A stretch of DNA of 64,000 nt from positions 62,001-126,000 of the forward strand of contig NZ_JAMBNO010000006.1 of the NCBI RefSeq assembly GCF_023715105.1. The letters are read 5' to 3'. Each line of letters starts with the position of its first letter. Positions within the stretch are counted from its first letter, which is position 1. Position numbers and translations under genes: made by a program. This DNA comes from Hydrogenophaga intermedia. GTDB lineage: Bacteria > Pseudomonadota > Gammaproteobacteria > Burkholderiales > Burkholderiaceae_C. Shown piece after piece: positions 8,674 to 17,576 of this stretch. Under the pieces are notes generated by a model. The model worked only from the letters and a program-made list of their open reading frames with translations. It was not told the origin of the DNA and searched no databases.

Positions 8674-9429
8674 TTGCTTCTTGACGAAGGCCTGCATGGC
8701 TTGCAGGAAAGGTTCTTCCTGGAAGCACGCCTGAAAGCTGGAGGCTTCGAAGGCGAGTCCTTCGTCCAGCCCGGGATGTGCCCGCAGAACGGACTGCTTC
8801 ATGCGCATGAGCAAGTCCAATGGGCGCTGCGCAATTCCCTCTGCCAGTGCCAGCGCCTGCGAGCGAAGCTGATCCCGGGGAACGATCCGCGAGACCAGGC
8901 CGGCTTGTCTCGCTTCCTCTGCTGAGAGGCGTCGACCAGTCAGCAGCATGTCCATGGCGAGGTGTCTGCCCACGGCGCGTGGCAGCCGCTGCGTCCCGCC
9001 GGCACCTGGCATGGCGTTCAGGGTCACCTCGGGGTGGGCGAACACCGCATCGTCGGCGGCCAGGACGATGTCGCACATCTCGGCCAGCTCACAGCCACCG
9101 CCCAGCACCATGCCATGCACCGCCGCGATCACCGGCTTCGGGAATCGTCCCAGTTCCCTTGAGCAACCAATGAAGTCGGTCCGGATGGTCTCGTCGTAGG
9201 TCATCGTCGACATGTCGGCGATATCGGCGCCCGCGCAGAAGTGCTTGCCGTCGGCTTGCAGCACGACCACACGAACCGATGCATCGGATGCGAGCCGAAG
9301 CAGGATGGTATCCAACTCATCGGTCATAGCGCGGCTGAGCGCGTTGAGGGTCTCGGGTCGTGCGAGTGTCATCACAGCCACGCCTGATTGCGTACTGATG
9401 CCGACACGAGGTTGGTTTTCATTGCGCAT
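8659..9429 (-). CDS. Enoyl-CoA hydratase/isomerase (crotonase) family protein
   Basis: The 256-aa protein has the crotonase oxyanion-hole segment (KHFCAGADIADM), the HGMVLGGGCELAEMCD helix and HPEVTLNAMPGAGGTQRL. Both Glu residues used for water addition in true enoyl-CoA hydratases are present in CELAEMCD and HPEV. It therefore probably hydrates a 2-enoyl-CoA in beta-oxidation or an aromatic/branched-acid pathway. It is monocistronic and convergent with the TRAP solute-binding gene. Confidence 0.9.
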   Translation of the reverse strand: MRNENQPRVGISTQSGVAVMTLARPETLNALSRAMTDELDTILLRLASDASVRVVVLQADGKHFCAGADIADMSTMTYDETIRTDFIGCSRELGRFPKPVIAAVHGMVLGGGCELAEMCDIVLAADDAVFAHPEVTLNAMPGAGGTQRLPRAVGRHLAMDMLLTGRRLSAEEARQAGLVSRIVPRDQLRSQALALAEGIAQRPLDLLMRMKQSVLRAHPGLDEGLAFEASSFQACFQEEPFLQAMQAFVKKQEARR

Positions 9430-9617
9430 GATTCATCTCCATGGCTGACGGTCAGGCTAGACGCCCAGGATCCTCGTTACATGAAAACGAGCAGGTCTTG
9501 CTTGACCAACATTCCTGCGAACGTGCAAGGCTGACGCGTTGCGCGACGGAGAATCGTCGACGCCTGCCGCAATCGAACCCAGTTGTTTCGCTGCCCGTTC
9601 ATGTTCGTTGAAAACCG

Positions 9618-10295
9618 ATGAAGAAAGTTGGTGTCCTGGGCGGTTTGGGTCCAATCGCAACGGTTGACTTTCTGGACAAGTTCTACCGCACTGGCGATGC
9701 CTGCCAGGACCAGGATCATCCGCCCGTCGAAGTCAGGTTTTGCACGGCCGCACCGGATCGAAGTGCGTACTTTGACGGTTGTGGACCCAGCCCCATCGGT
9801 CATCTGAGGGAGGCCGCTGTATCTCTCAAGAAGTCGGGTGCGCAGTTTGGTGTCCTGATCTGCAACACCGCGCATATCTGGCATCGAGATCTGGAACTTG
9901 CGTCCGGATTGCCGTTTCTGCATATCGCAGAACAGGTTCGATCCTTCCTGGACAACGTACGCAAACCGGTCGGACTGCTCTGCACACCATGGACGGTCAA
10001 GGGTCGTGTGTACTCACGGGTGCTGCCACGCGAACAGCTGGTTGAACCCAGCTCCGAGGTGCTTGAACACGTCCTGATGCCCGCCATACGACTTCTCAAG
10101 GCGAACCGCTTCGACGAAGCCAGGCAATTGATCGCACGCGTTCTGATGCAGTTTGAGCGTGCCGGTTGCGAGTCGGTCATCCTGGGATGCACAGAGTTGC
10201 CCATCATCGCCAGGGTGTGCGCAACCCGTATGCAATTGATCGACCCCAATCAACTGCTGGCCGATGCCGCGCGTCGCCACGCCATGGAGGCCTAG
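9618..10295 (+). CDS. Aspartate/glutamate racemase family protein
   Basis: A 225-aa protein starting MKKVGVLGGLGPIATVDF, the standard N-terminus of the aspartate racemase family. The first catalytic Cys lies in ICNTAH and the second in LGCTELP, so both acid-base cysteines are present. It should interconvert D- and L-forms of an acidic or related amino acid without a cofactor. It is convergent with the tautomerase-family gene, the two overlapping by 4 bases (10292-10295). Confidence 0.85.
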   Translation: MKKVGVLGGLGPIATVDFLDKFYRTGDACQDQDHPPVEVRFCTAAPDRSAYFDGCGPSPIGHLREAAVSLKKSGAQFGVLICNTAHIWHRDLELASGLPFLHIAEQVRSFLDNVRKPVGLLCTPWTVKGRVYSRVLPREQLVEPSSEVLEHVLMPAIRLLKANRFDEARQLIARVLMQFERAGCESVILGCTELPIIARVCATRMQLIDPNQLLADAARRHAMEA

Positions 10296-10696
10296 CCTGC
10301 GGCCACGGCGGCGTTTCGACGGCCTTCCTGAGTGACGCCGTCGTAACCCCATGATGCGGCCGGCACCTCTCGTACCAGCACATACGCCGGCGAAGCAAGG
10401 TTCGGAATGATCTCGGTCAGTACGCGGTGCGCCTCCTGGACGAAGAACGCCTGCTCGTCCGGGGTGTTGGTGCCTTCGGTGATGAAGGCCTCCAGGTAGG
10501 CGACGGGGGCATCCTGGCCACATGGGAGACCACCCACGGACCAAAGCCTGACATCGGTGGGAACGACATTGACGAGGGTGACAGACGCCTTCTTGCCAAG
10601 CCCCTCTGCCATGAGATCGGTGATCCGCTGTTGTAGGTTGGCGATCTGCTGCTGCGACAGCGTGTCGGCGGGAGCGAAGAGGCGAACGACTGGCAT
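10292..10696 (-). CDS. Tautomerase superfamily protein (4-oxalocrotonate tautomerase-like)
   Basis: The 134-aa protein starts MPVVRLFAPADTLSQQQ; after Met removal a Pro would be N-terminal, as needed for tautomerase chemistry. The start at 10696 is chosen because it places Pro at position 2, although the frame is open further upstream. The length is about twice that of 4-OT, like the longer single-chain members. It lies divergent from the LysR gene at 10795. Confidence 0.65.
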   Translation of the reverse strand: MPVVRLFAPADTLSQQQIANLQQRITDLMAEGLGKKASVTLVNVVPTDVRLWSVGGLPCGQDAPVAYLEAFITEGTNTPDEQAFFVQEAHRVLTEIIPNLASPAYVLVREVPAASWGYDGVTQEGRRNAAVAAG

Positions 10697-10794
10697 GATG
10701 GTCTCCGGAAGTGGGAGTGCCATGGTCGGGCGCCGCGGGTAGCCCATCAAGTGGCAATCCGGAATCACACATCTATCCAGCGGAGAACAATCGC

Positions 10795-11763
10795 TTGGAC
10801 AAATCGCTTTTCGCCTCGCTCGAAGACCTTGCCGTGTTCGTTGCAGTGGTTCAGGAGGGCAGCTTTTCCGCCGCAGCCTTGCGGCTGGGCATCGCGGGTT
10901 CGGCCATCAGCAAGCGGATGGCGAGGCTGGAAACGCGGATTGGCTCGCAGCTGCTGCTGCGCACCACCCGTCGCCTGTCGCTGACCGAAGTCGGTCAGCT
11001 TGCCTACGCGAAGGCCCGTGAGGCCGACAGCTTGCTTGCCGAGGCCCTGTCACTGGCTGCCGAGCGATCCAGGCACCCGCGCGGGATGCTTCGGGTGTCT
11101 GCTTCGGTCTCGTTTGGTCTGAACCGGGTGGTCCCGCTGCTCCCCGGATTCCGGTGCCAGTTCCCCGAGGTCGATGTTGATCTGCTGTTGCTGGATCGCA
11201 TGGTCGATCTTGTGGAGGAGGGTGTCGATGTCGCCATCCGTATTGCGGAGAGGCTCCCGGAGTCGTCCATAGCCAGGCCTTTGTGTCCGGTGCGCTACCG
11301 CCTTTGTGCCAGCCCGGATTACCTGCGGGACCACCCCATCGCGGCGCCTGCCGATCTGCTTTCGCTCACATGCCTTCATTACAGGGTGGCGCCGCAGGCA
11401 GGCAGATGGCACCTTCAAAAAGGTTCCGAAGCCGTCGACCTGGCGGTGCAAACACCCGTTGTCGTGAACAACAGCGATGCTGTCGCGTTGCTTGCCCAGC
11501 AGGGAATGGGCGTGGCATTGCTGGCCGACTACGCGTGCGAGCGCGGATTGCAGAACGGTGATCTGGTCGCGGTGTTGCCGGACTGGGACATCAGCGGCCC
11601 TTTCGGCGGTTGGGCTCACGCGATCTGGCGGCCACAGGTCAGCTTGCCCAGGAAGACGCGTGTGTTCATCGACTTCCTTGCAGCAGAGATGGGCTCCTTG
11701 ACTGTGGGAGCAAGCGGCGCCCGGCAGGGACCTTCGGGTGCGGATCAGCGGCCGGATCGGTAA
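10795..11763 (+). CDS. LysR family transcriptional regulator (TTG start)
   Basis: A 322-aa LTTR beginning with TTG at 10795 (LDKSLFASLEDLAVFV), preceded by GGAG at 10782-10785 with suitable spacing. No ATG lies near the HTH, and the alternative upstream ATG would add about 28 residues not seen in the family. The HTH reads SFSAAALRLGIAGSAISKRM. The stretch GMLRVSASVSFGLNRVVPLL starts the effector domain. Its neighbours are the divergent tautomerase-like gene and a convergent MFS gene whose 3' end it overlaps by 19 bases. Confidence 0.85.
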   Translation: MDKSLFASLEDLAVFVAVVQEGSFSAAALRLGIAGSAISKRMARLETRIGSQLLLRTTRRLSLTEVGQLAYAKAREADSLLAEALSLAAERSRHPRGMLRVSASVSFGLNRVVPLLPGFRCQFPEVDVDLLLLDRMVDLVEEGVDVAIRIAERLPESSIARPLCPVRYRLCASPDYLRDHPIAAPADLLSLTCLHYRVAPQAGRWHLQKGSEAVDLAVQTPVVVNNSDAVALLAQQGMGVALLADYACERGLQNGDLVAVLPDWDISGPFGGWAHAIWRPQVSLPRKTRVFIDFLAAEMGSLTVGASGARQGPSGADQRPDR

Positions 11764-12929
11764 GCCCAGATTTTGGCCTCTGACGGCGCATTGGCCATCG
11801 CTGCCCCCAGCAGGATGATCGTGACACTGAACGCCATACCCGCCGTGAGGTTGACGTGGTCAGCGATCACACCGGCCGCCCACGGACCGATGGACTGTCC
11901 TACCGAGAACATGAGTGTGAAGAGCGCGACGTACGTTGCCCATTCGGAGGCCGGCCGGGTGCTTCTCGCCAGCAATGTGACGGAGGTCGGCGCGATGAAC
12001 AGCGACAGGCCGTAGAGCAGCGCCGAATTCAGGGTGGGCAACGCGCCACCGCCCAGGAAGCTGATGCTCACGCCCACGGCTGTCGTGAGCAAGCACGTGG
12101 CCAGCGTTCTGGTGGCTGGCCAGGTGTTGAGCGCGCGGGCCCAGACCAGCGGGGACAGGCAGATGCCAAAACCGAGCACACACCAGGCAAGCGTCACGAC
12201 CTGCCACCCCTCGCCGCGTTCGGCGATCCAGGCGGCGAGGAAGGTGAGGTAGACGTTGTTGCCTGCGCCGAAAAGCAGATAGGCAACCAGGCACGGCAGA
12301 TAGGGCGCGATCGGGATCGGCTTGTTGCCAGCCTCAGAGCTCAGGGACGTGTCATGTTTCAAGCTGGCCGCCACCCGAAGCGGCAGGACCGCCAACAGGG
12401 CGCTTGCGATACCGATCGCGTACCAGGCCGACACCCAGGCGGTCGAACCCATTTGTTCCAACCAGCGTGGTACGAATGCGCCTGAGAGGATCATGCCGAC
12501 GCCAGCGCCGGCAAAGTAGAGCCCTGTTGCCGTGCCGCGGATGCGCGCATGATCCGCGTAAATTTTCGATACCAGCGCGGCCCCGCACGAGAACATCCAG
12601 GCGGACCCGAATCCGGTGAGGCTCCTCATGACGGCGAGGTGCCAGAAGTCTTTCAGCACGGGCGTTGCCAGCAGCGATACGACCACGATCACGGTGCCGA
12701 TGCGAAACGCACGGGCGGGAGAAACAGCGCGCAGGCCGGCGTAGCCCGCCAGGGCGCCGAGCATGTAGCCCACCGCGTTCACGGTATTCAGAAGACCGGC
12801 GGTGGCGTACGTCCACTGCAGGTCTTCTCGCATCGCTGGCAACACCAGACCGTAGGCGAAGCGCGCGATGCCGTTGCTGATGGCCACGGCCATCGAGAGT
12901 TGAACCGCGGGCCAGAGTCCGGGCGTCAC
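11745..12929 (-). CDS. YbfB/YjiJ-family MFS transporter (GTG start)
   Basis: The 394-aa protein has about twelve membrane segments, with GIARFAYGLVLPAMREDLQW near the N-terminus. That sequence is typical of the YbfB/YjiJ MFS subfamily. The start is GTG at 12929, two bases after the stop of the GST-like gene, so the two are probably co-transcribed. The substrate is unknown. The 3' end overlaps the convergent LysR gene by 19 bases. Confidence 0.8.
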   Translation of the reverse strand: MTPGLWPAVQLSMAVAISNGIARFAYGLVLPAMREDLQWTYATAGLLNTVNAVGYMLGALAGYAGLRAVSPARAFRIGTVIVVVSLLATPVLKDFWHLAVMRSLTGFGSAWMFSCGAALVSKIYADHARIRGTATGLYFAGAGVGMILSGAFVPRWLEQMGSTAWVSAWYAIGIASALLAVLPLRVAASLKHDTSLSSEAGNKPIPIAPYLPCLVAYLLFGAGNNVYLTFLAAWIAERGEGWQVVTLAWCVLGFGICLSPLVWARALNTWPATRTLATCLLTTAVGVSISFLGGGALPTLNSALLYGLSLFIAPTSVTLLARSTRPASEWATYVALFTLMFSVGQSIGPWAAGVIADHVNLTAGMAFSVTIILLGAAMANAPSEAKIWAYRSGR

Positions 12930-12930
12930 T

Positions 12931-13653
12931 TCATACCTCGACGGCGTGTAACCCGCTGATCTCCGCGTCCACCGGGTACTTCAGGGTGCTGTGCGGGGCC
13001 CTGCGGAAGCAATCCAGCAACTCGGCCTCTGCGGTCAGGGTGTCCAGCACCGGGTGGTTCTGTGCCTCGATCATCGTGGGCACCATGCATTTGCAGAACG
13101 TCCAGGCCACGGCGCTGCTCACCTCAGGCAAGGCCGGTGGCTTGTCCCGAAAGTTCCATTGGTGCGAGCGAAGCGCCGCCTCAAGTTGGTCCAGCGCCTC
13201 GGTGAGCTGAATGCCGACCCGGATCAACCAGGGGGAGTGACGCTTTTCGGGAGGACGAAGGAAATCCTCAAGCACCAGCTGGATCGATTTCTCCATCACA
13301 GCCAGCGCCAGGCTCTCAAGCCGAAGAAACGCCGCTCGCTGCTTGCGTCCGTTGGGTATGGCGCTCCAGGCGTTTCTCGACACCACCGAGGCGTACTGGA
13401 TGATCAAACCCGAGTCCATCAGGACGTCGCCGCTGTCACAGACGAAGGTCGGCGCCTTCACCACCGGGTTGATCTGCGCAAACTCATGGTAGTGCGAGAA
13501 GACGGAGAGCGGCACGTGCTCGAAGTCGACGTCCATGAGCTGCAGGGCAATGGCCAGGCGGCGGACGTAGGGAGAGTCGAGAAGGCCCACCAGTTTGGTG
13601 TTCGTGCTGCGCCGCCGTGAGCTGGCATAGGGGTGGCTTCTGTGGACGCTCAT
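12931..13653 (-). CDS. Glutathione S-transferase family protein
   Basis: A 240-aa GST with the N-terminal thioredoxin fold. SPYVRRLAIALQLMDVDFEH resembles the GST beta1-alpha1 with a Ser near the active site, INPVVKAPTFV contains the cis-Pro, and LMDSGLIIQY replaces the usual E-S-x-x-I by D-S. The alpha-helical C-terminal domain follows. It is the first gene of a pair with the YbfB-like MFS gene. The ATG at 13653 is preferred; the frame extends to 13812 but without GST-like sequence. Confidence 0.75.
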   Translation of the reverse strand: MSVHRSHPYASSRRRSTNTKLVGLLDSPYVRRLAIALQLMDVDFEHVPLSVFSHYHEFAQINPVVKAPTFVCDSGDVLMDSGLIIQYASVVSRNAWSAIPNGRKQRAAFLRLESLALAVMEKSIQLVLEDFLRPPEKRHSPWLIRVGIQLTEALDQLEAALRSHQWNFRDKPPALPEVSSAVAWTFCKCMVPTMIEAQNHPVLDTLTAEAELLDCFRRAPHSTLKYPVDAEISGLHAVEV

Positions 13654-13675
13654 ACCTGCGGACCATTGAAAACTC

Positions 13676-13703
13676 GGGGCGCACAAATTGGCACTTGCGC
13701 CCC
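13676..13703. promoter_or_regulatory. Inverted repeat upstream of the GST gene
   Basis: GGGGCGCA at 13676-13683 and TGCGCCCC at 13696-13703 form an 8-bp perfect inverted repeat with a 12-base spacer, 23 bases upstream of the GST start. It could be an operator. No T-run follows, so a terminator is less likely. Confidence 0.3.
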
Positions 13704-13824
13704 TGGCGAAGGTGGTCAGTAGGCCTGAAGCGGCTGGCGAAGAATGGAAAGATGATTCCGGCCACGGCAGCCGGATTCGTGTGTGCACCGGGTGCTTACC
13801 TGCAGCGGGCACGGGGTGTCGGTC

Positions 13825-14220
13825 TCAGCCTGGCGCGTTGTGGCAGACCACGCAGAGCTTGTTGCCCTCGGAGTCCCGGAAGTAGGCGCCGTAGTAGTTC
13901 GGGTGGTAGTCGGGGCGCAGCCCCGGCGCACCTTCATCCGTCGCGCCAGTGGCGTTGGCCACGGCGTAAGCCCGGTCGACGATCTCGCGCGTGGACGCCA
14001 GCAACGCGATCATCTGGCCGTTGCCGGGATGGTGCGCTTGCTGGTCGTAGGGGCGGCCGATGAGAAACAGCGGGCGCGGCCCGGGGTCGGACTGCCAGCC
14101 TGCCCATGGCCGATCGGGATTGCAGAACCGTTCCGAAATGCCCATGGCAGCAAAGAGCGCACGATAGAAGCGTAGCGCGCGATCGAAGTCGTGCACGCCC
14201 AGGAAGGTGTGGGAGATCAT
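13825..14220 (-). CDS. VOC family (glyoxalase-like) protein
   Basis: A 131-aa protein with the pattern MISHTFLGVHDFDRALRFYR at the start and a YYGAYFRDSEGNKLCVVCH end, the paired beta-alpha-beta-beta-beta modules of VOC proteins. The putative metal ligands are His in SHTF and Glu in DSEGN. It may be a lyase, dioxygenase-like or binding protein; no specific reaction can be given. It lies just downstream of a LysR gene read in the same direction. Confidence 0.75.
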   Translation of the reverse strand: MISHTFLGVHDFDRALRFYRALFAAMGISERFCNPDRPWAGWQSDPGPRPLFLIGRPYDQQAHHPGNGQMIALLASTREIVDRAYAVANATGATDEGAPGLRPDYHPNYYGAYFRDSEGNKLCVVCHNAPG

Positions 14221-14260
14221 TGGCGATTGGGTCAGGATCGTGTGGGCCAGTGCAGTGTGC

Positions 14261-15184
14261 TCAATCCGCAAGAGCCGCCGCGTCCGCGGTGACCTGACGC
14301 TGGATCCAGTCGAGGAACAGGCGCATCGGTTCGCGGCGCGATTGCTCCTCCGACACTACGGCGTGATAAGGCTTGGCCGGTATCGAGTGGCTGGTGATGA
14401 GTTCGACGCGGCCGCTTTGCAGGTGCGCTTGCGCCAGCCGCCGTGGAACGATGGCCAGGCCCACGCCGTGCGCCGCGCATTCGAGGCCGAACTGCAGATC
14501 GACGGTGTTGATCCGTGGTCTGGCCTTGAGGCTGGCGGGTATCAGGCCGCTGGCCCATGTTGTCCACTCCATGGAGGGGTGCTGCACCAAGGGCAGTGTC
14601 GAAATCACCTCGGCCATGGTCATGAATCTTGCTTTTCGCGCGAGCTGCGGATTTCCTACGACCACAAGCCGATCCTCCCACATCGGGATCGACATCATGT
14701 CCGGTAACGAGGGTCCTCCATAGCGAAGACCGATGTCCACACCGTCACCGAGCACCGACTCGAGCCGATCGACCGCGCTCACGATGAGCTCGATGCGAGG
14801 GTGCGCAGCATGAAAGCCGTTCATGCGCGGACCCAGCCACAGTCGTGCGAGCCCGCGGGATGAAGACACGCGGATCTGCGTGGTCGCGGTGGTCGATTTC
14901 AGGTAGTGATCGTCTCTCAGCCGCCGGGCAAAGGCCTGCGATGCCGCGAAGTAGGAGTGGCCCACCGGTGTCAGGATCACCAGGGGGGAGTAGCGATACA
15001 CCAGACGCAACTTGAGGCGATGTTCGAGCAGCGCGATCGAGTGTGTCAGCGCGGACTTCGTGATGCCCAGTTCGCTGGCGGCACGAGACAGGCTCTGGTT
15101 GCGCGCAACCGACTCGAAGGCCAGCAGATTGCTCATCGGCGGGAGCTGTCCGATGGGTGCGCTCTTTTGTCGCGTAGTGTTCAT
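14261..15184 (-). CDS. LysR family transcriptional regulator
   Basis: A 307-aa LTTR with HTH SLSRAASELGITKSALTHSI and a GcvA-like effector domain (HPRIELIVSAVDRLESVLGD, then GVDIGLRYGG). It is divergent from a second LysR gene at 15301 with 116 bases between, which contain an imperfect inverted repeat. It may be co-transcribed with the VOC gene downstream. Confidence 0.9.
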   Translation of the reverse strand: MNTTRQKSAPIGQLPPMSNLLAFESVARNQSLSRAASELGITKSALTHSIALLEHRLKLRLVYRYSPLVILTPVGHSYFAASQAFARRLRDDHYLKSTTATTQIRVSSSRGLARLWLGPRMNGFHAAHPRIELIVSAVDRLESVLGDGVDIGLRYGGPSLPDMMSIPMWEDRLVVVGNPQLARKARFMTMAEVISTLPLVQHPSMEWTTWASGLIPASLKARPRINTVDLQFGLECAAHGVGLAIVPRRLAQAHLQSGRVELITSHSIPAKPYHAVVSEEQSRREPMRLFLDWIQRQVTADAAALAD

Positions 15185-15238
15185 CGCTATATGCTATCGA
15201 GCACCGCTGCCATCAGGAACTACCCGAAAGCCATGGCA

Positions 15239-15269
15239 TTGCACGGGTCGTCCTGTCGACCCGGTGCAA
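15239..15269. promoter_or_regulatory. Imperfect long inverted repeat between divergent LysR genes
   Basis: TTGCACGGGTCG (15239-15250) and CGACCCGGTGCAA (15257-15269) pair with a single bulge across a 6-base spacer. It lies 31-62 bases upstream of the 15301 LysR gene, where LTTR operators usually lie, so autoregulation or mutual regulation is plausible. Confidence 0.45.
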
Positions 15270-15300
15270 ACGATGACCGACCGTTGACAAACTTTCGAAC

Positions 15301-16212
15301 ATGAGTCAACCCACCACACCAGCGGCCGCCCAGTTTCCGCTACACGAACTGCTGGCGTTCGAGGCCGCGGCCCGCCACGGTTCGTTCCAGAAGGCCGCAG
15401 ACGAGTTGAGCGTCACGCAGTCGGCGGTGAGCCACCGTGTCATCAACCTCGAGCGGCGCCTCGGCGTCTCGCTGTTTGCGCGCAAGGGGCGTGGCATTGC
15501 GCTGACGGAGGAGGGTGCCACTTACCTCGATGGTGTGTCCGCAGCGTTGACATCGCTTTGGGCGGCGGGTGAAGAGCTGCGTCTCGCCGAGCATTCCCTG
15601 ATTCGCGTGAACTTCGCGCCTTCAATCGGCAATGTCTGGCTGCTTCCGCATCTGCCGGAGTTCATGCGCAACCACCCGAGCATCCAGATCGAAGTCGCGA
15701 GCATCGCCACGCCCGAAGAAGTCAACCGGGCGGACTGGGATGTGCTGGTGCACTACGGCATGGGCGTGGGTGACGATGCGCGCCGCGCCTTGTTGCTGAC
15801 CGACGAGGTGCTGGTCGTGGGTCGGCCCGACATCCTTTCCGAAACCGGGCAGGAATTGCGTGTCGAGGATGTCGGATCTCTGACCGTGCTGCGTCACACC
15901 CTGTTGAACTGGCTCGACTGGAGCGCGGGAGCATTCGGCAAGAAGACCGAGCCTGCGCGATACATGCATTTCGACGACTCGATCACGATGCTGGAGTCGG
16001 CGGTCAGTGGCGCGGGCATCGCGGTCACCACGCGCATCGCCGCAACGCCCTATCTGAAAGAAGGCGCGCTGGTGCAGATCCACCCGTTCGTGCTCAAGGA
16101 CAACGAGTATTACGTGGAGCTGTCGGAGTCGGGCGAGCTCAAACCCGCGGCCAAGGCCTTCACCGACTGGATCGTCCGCCTGGCGGCGGCAGACCGGACA
16201 GCAGCTTCCTAG
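15301..16212 (+). CDS. LysR family transcriptional regulator (GcvA-like)
   Basis: A 303-aa LTTR with LLAFEAAARHGSFQKAADEL and SVTQSAVSHRVINLERRLGV, which match the GcvA-type HTH. The effector domain includes RADWDVLVHYGMGVGDDARR. It faces another LysR gene whose stop overlaps its own at CTAG (16209-16212). Its target is not clear from the local map. Confidence 0.9.
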   Translation: MSQPTTPAAAQFPLHELLAFEAAARHGSFQKAADELSVTQSAVSHRVINLERRLGVSLFARKGRGIALTEEGATYLDGVSAALTSLWAAGEELRLAEHSLIRVNFAPSIGNVWLLPHLPEFMRNHPSIQIEVASIATPEEVNRADWDVLVHYGMGVGDDARRALLLTDEVLVVGRPDILSETGQELRVEDVGSLTVLRHTLLNWLDWSAGAFGKKTEPARYMHFDDSITMLESAVSGAGIAVTTRIAATPYLKEGALVQIHPFVLKDNEYYVELSESGELKPAAKAFTDWIVRLAAADRTAAS

Positions 16213-17135
16213 GTGGCTTCGGCGGCGAGCTCCTGCTCGATCCATTGTGCGAGGCGCTGCACGGCCGGATTGGCCACCGATTGCTCGGCGAACACCAGGT
16301 AGTAGTGGAGGCCGACGATGCGGTGTTCCGGAAACACCGCCTGCAGCCGCCCCTCGCGCAGTGTCCGCGTGATCGACGGTGTTCTGCCGATGGCCACGCC
16401 GCCACCCTGGACGGCTGCCTGAATGGCGTGGTCGTACTGTGTGAACTGCACCGTTTTGAGCCCCAGGCGGTGTTCCAGGCCCAGCCGCGTCAGCCATTCC
16501 GACCAGGCCATCCAGGGAAAGCGGCTTCTGCCCGGGCCGTAGATGATGAGCGTCTGATTCAAGAGGTCGACCGGCTTGCGGATCTGGGCGGCCACCTCCG
16601 GGCTGGCCACCAGAAAGGCCTCCTCCGTGCCCAGACGCCGGGCCAGCGGAGACGCCAGCGGGTCCACCGGCAATCGGATCGCAAGGTCATAGCCCTCACG
16701 CTCCAGGTTCGACACCCCCTCGCTGGAGTCGATGATCACGTTGACGTCAGGCGCGACCTGGCGAAATCGCGTCAGACGGGGCACCAGCCACATTGAGACG
16801 AACGAAGGCCAGGCGGTCAACGTCACGGTCTCGACGTGTTCCGACAGCAAACGCCCGATGGATGACTCCAGCGCGTTGAGGGCCTGCTGGACACCTTGCA
16901 GCACCACCTTGCCTTCTTCGGTCAGCTGCAGCTGGCGGGAGCCACGAACGAAGAGCTGGCATGACAGCACCTCCTCCATGGAGCGAATCTGCTTGCTGAT
17001 GGCCGATTGCGTCAGCGAAAGCTCCTCGGCCGCTTGCGTGAAGCTCAACAGGCGGGCGGCACTCTCGTAGCCCCTCAGTGCATCGAGTGAGAGGTGACGA
17101 AGTTGTCTGGCAACGGAACTCTTGGTCGGTGTCAT
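16209..17135 (-). CDS. LysR family transcriptional regulator
   Basis: The 308-aa LTTR starts at ATG 17135 (MTPTKSSVARQLRHLSLDAL), with the HTH in SFTQAAEELSLTQSAISKQI. It is divergent from the DUF2917-like/MFS/44-aa-peptide operon at 17229, so it probably regulates that transporter. The frame is open to 17225, but those residues do not look like an LTTR N-terminus. Confidence 0.9.
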   Translation of the reverse strand: MTPTKSSVARQLRHLSLDALRGYESAARLLSFTQAAEELSLTQSAISKQIRSMEEVLSCQLFVRGSRQLQLTEEGKVVLQGVQQALNALESSIGRLLSEHVETVTLTAWPSFVSMWLVPRLTRFRQVAPDVNVIIDSSEGVSNLEREGYDLAIRLPVDPLASPLARRLGTEEAFLVASPEVAAQIRKPVDLLNQTLIIYGPGRSRFPWMAWSEWLTRLGLEHRLGLKTVQFTQYDHAIQAAVQGGGVAIGRTPSITRTLREGRLQAVFPEHRIVGLHYYLVFAEQSVANPAVQRLAQWIEQELAAEAT

Positions 17136-17228
17136 GAATTGAAGGCATGCCTGGGGTTCTGAAGATTCCAACCACGCCGGGTGTGTCTCGTTGACGATCG
17201 GTTCCTCCCCTCGCAAAGGAGGCACACG

Positions 17229-17576
17229 ATGCTTTCAATCAATTCGGCCCGCACTCTACAAGTCGAGCCCGTTCTCATCAACCTGAAGGCCGGCGAAGCG
17301 CTTGAATGCACCGCCGGCGCCATCTGGGCAACGTTGGATGCGGGGTGCGACACGCCCGACGCCATCGATGAATTGCTCTACCCGGGCGACCTGCTGCTTT
17401 CAAGTCAACGGCGAACCTACTGCCTCTCCAGCCTGCGTCGGCAGCCGGCCAGCTATCGCGTCCTTGTCGCAAGCCCGTCATTCGACAAGCGGATCGAGAG
17501 TCGTCCGCGATTGCACGGTGCGGCTTACACGCTGTTCAAGGCTGCGATGGGGCAACCCGAAGGAGCACTCGCATGA
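17229..17576 (+). CDS. DUF2917-like protein
   Basis: A 115-aa predicted beta-rich protein. INLKAGEALECTAGAIWATL, the GDLLLSSQRRTYCLSSLR segment and PASYRVLVASP parallel the protein at 1142-1423. It has a strong ribosome binding site (AAGGAGG) before ATG 17229. It overlaps the following MFS gene by 4 bases (ATGA), so the small protein and the transporter are co-translated. Function is unknown; a sensor or accessory role for the transporter is inferred. Confidence 0.7.
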   Translation: MLSINSARTLQVEPVLINLKAGEALECTAGAIWATLDAGCDTPDAIDELLYPGDLLLSSQRRTYCLSSLRRQPASYRVLVASPSFDKRIESRPRLHGAAYTLFKAAMGQPEGALA

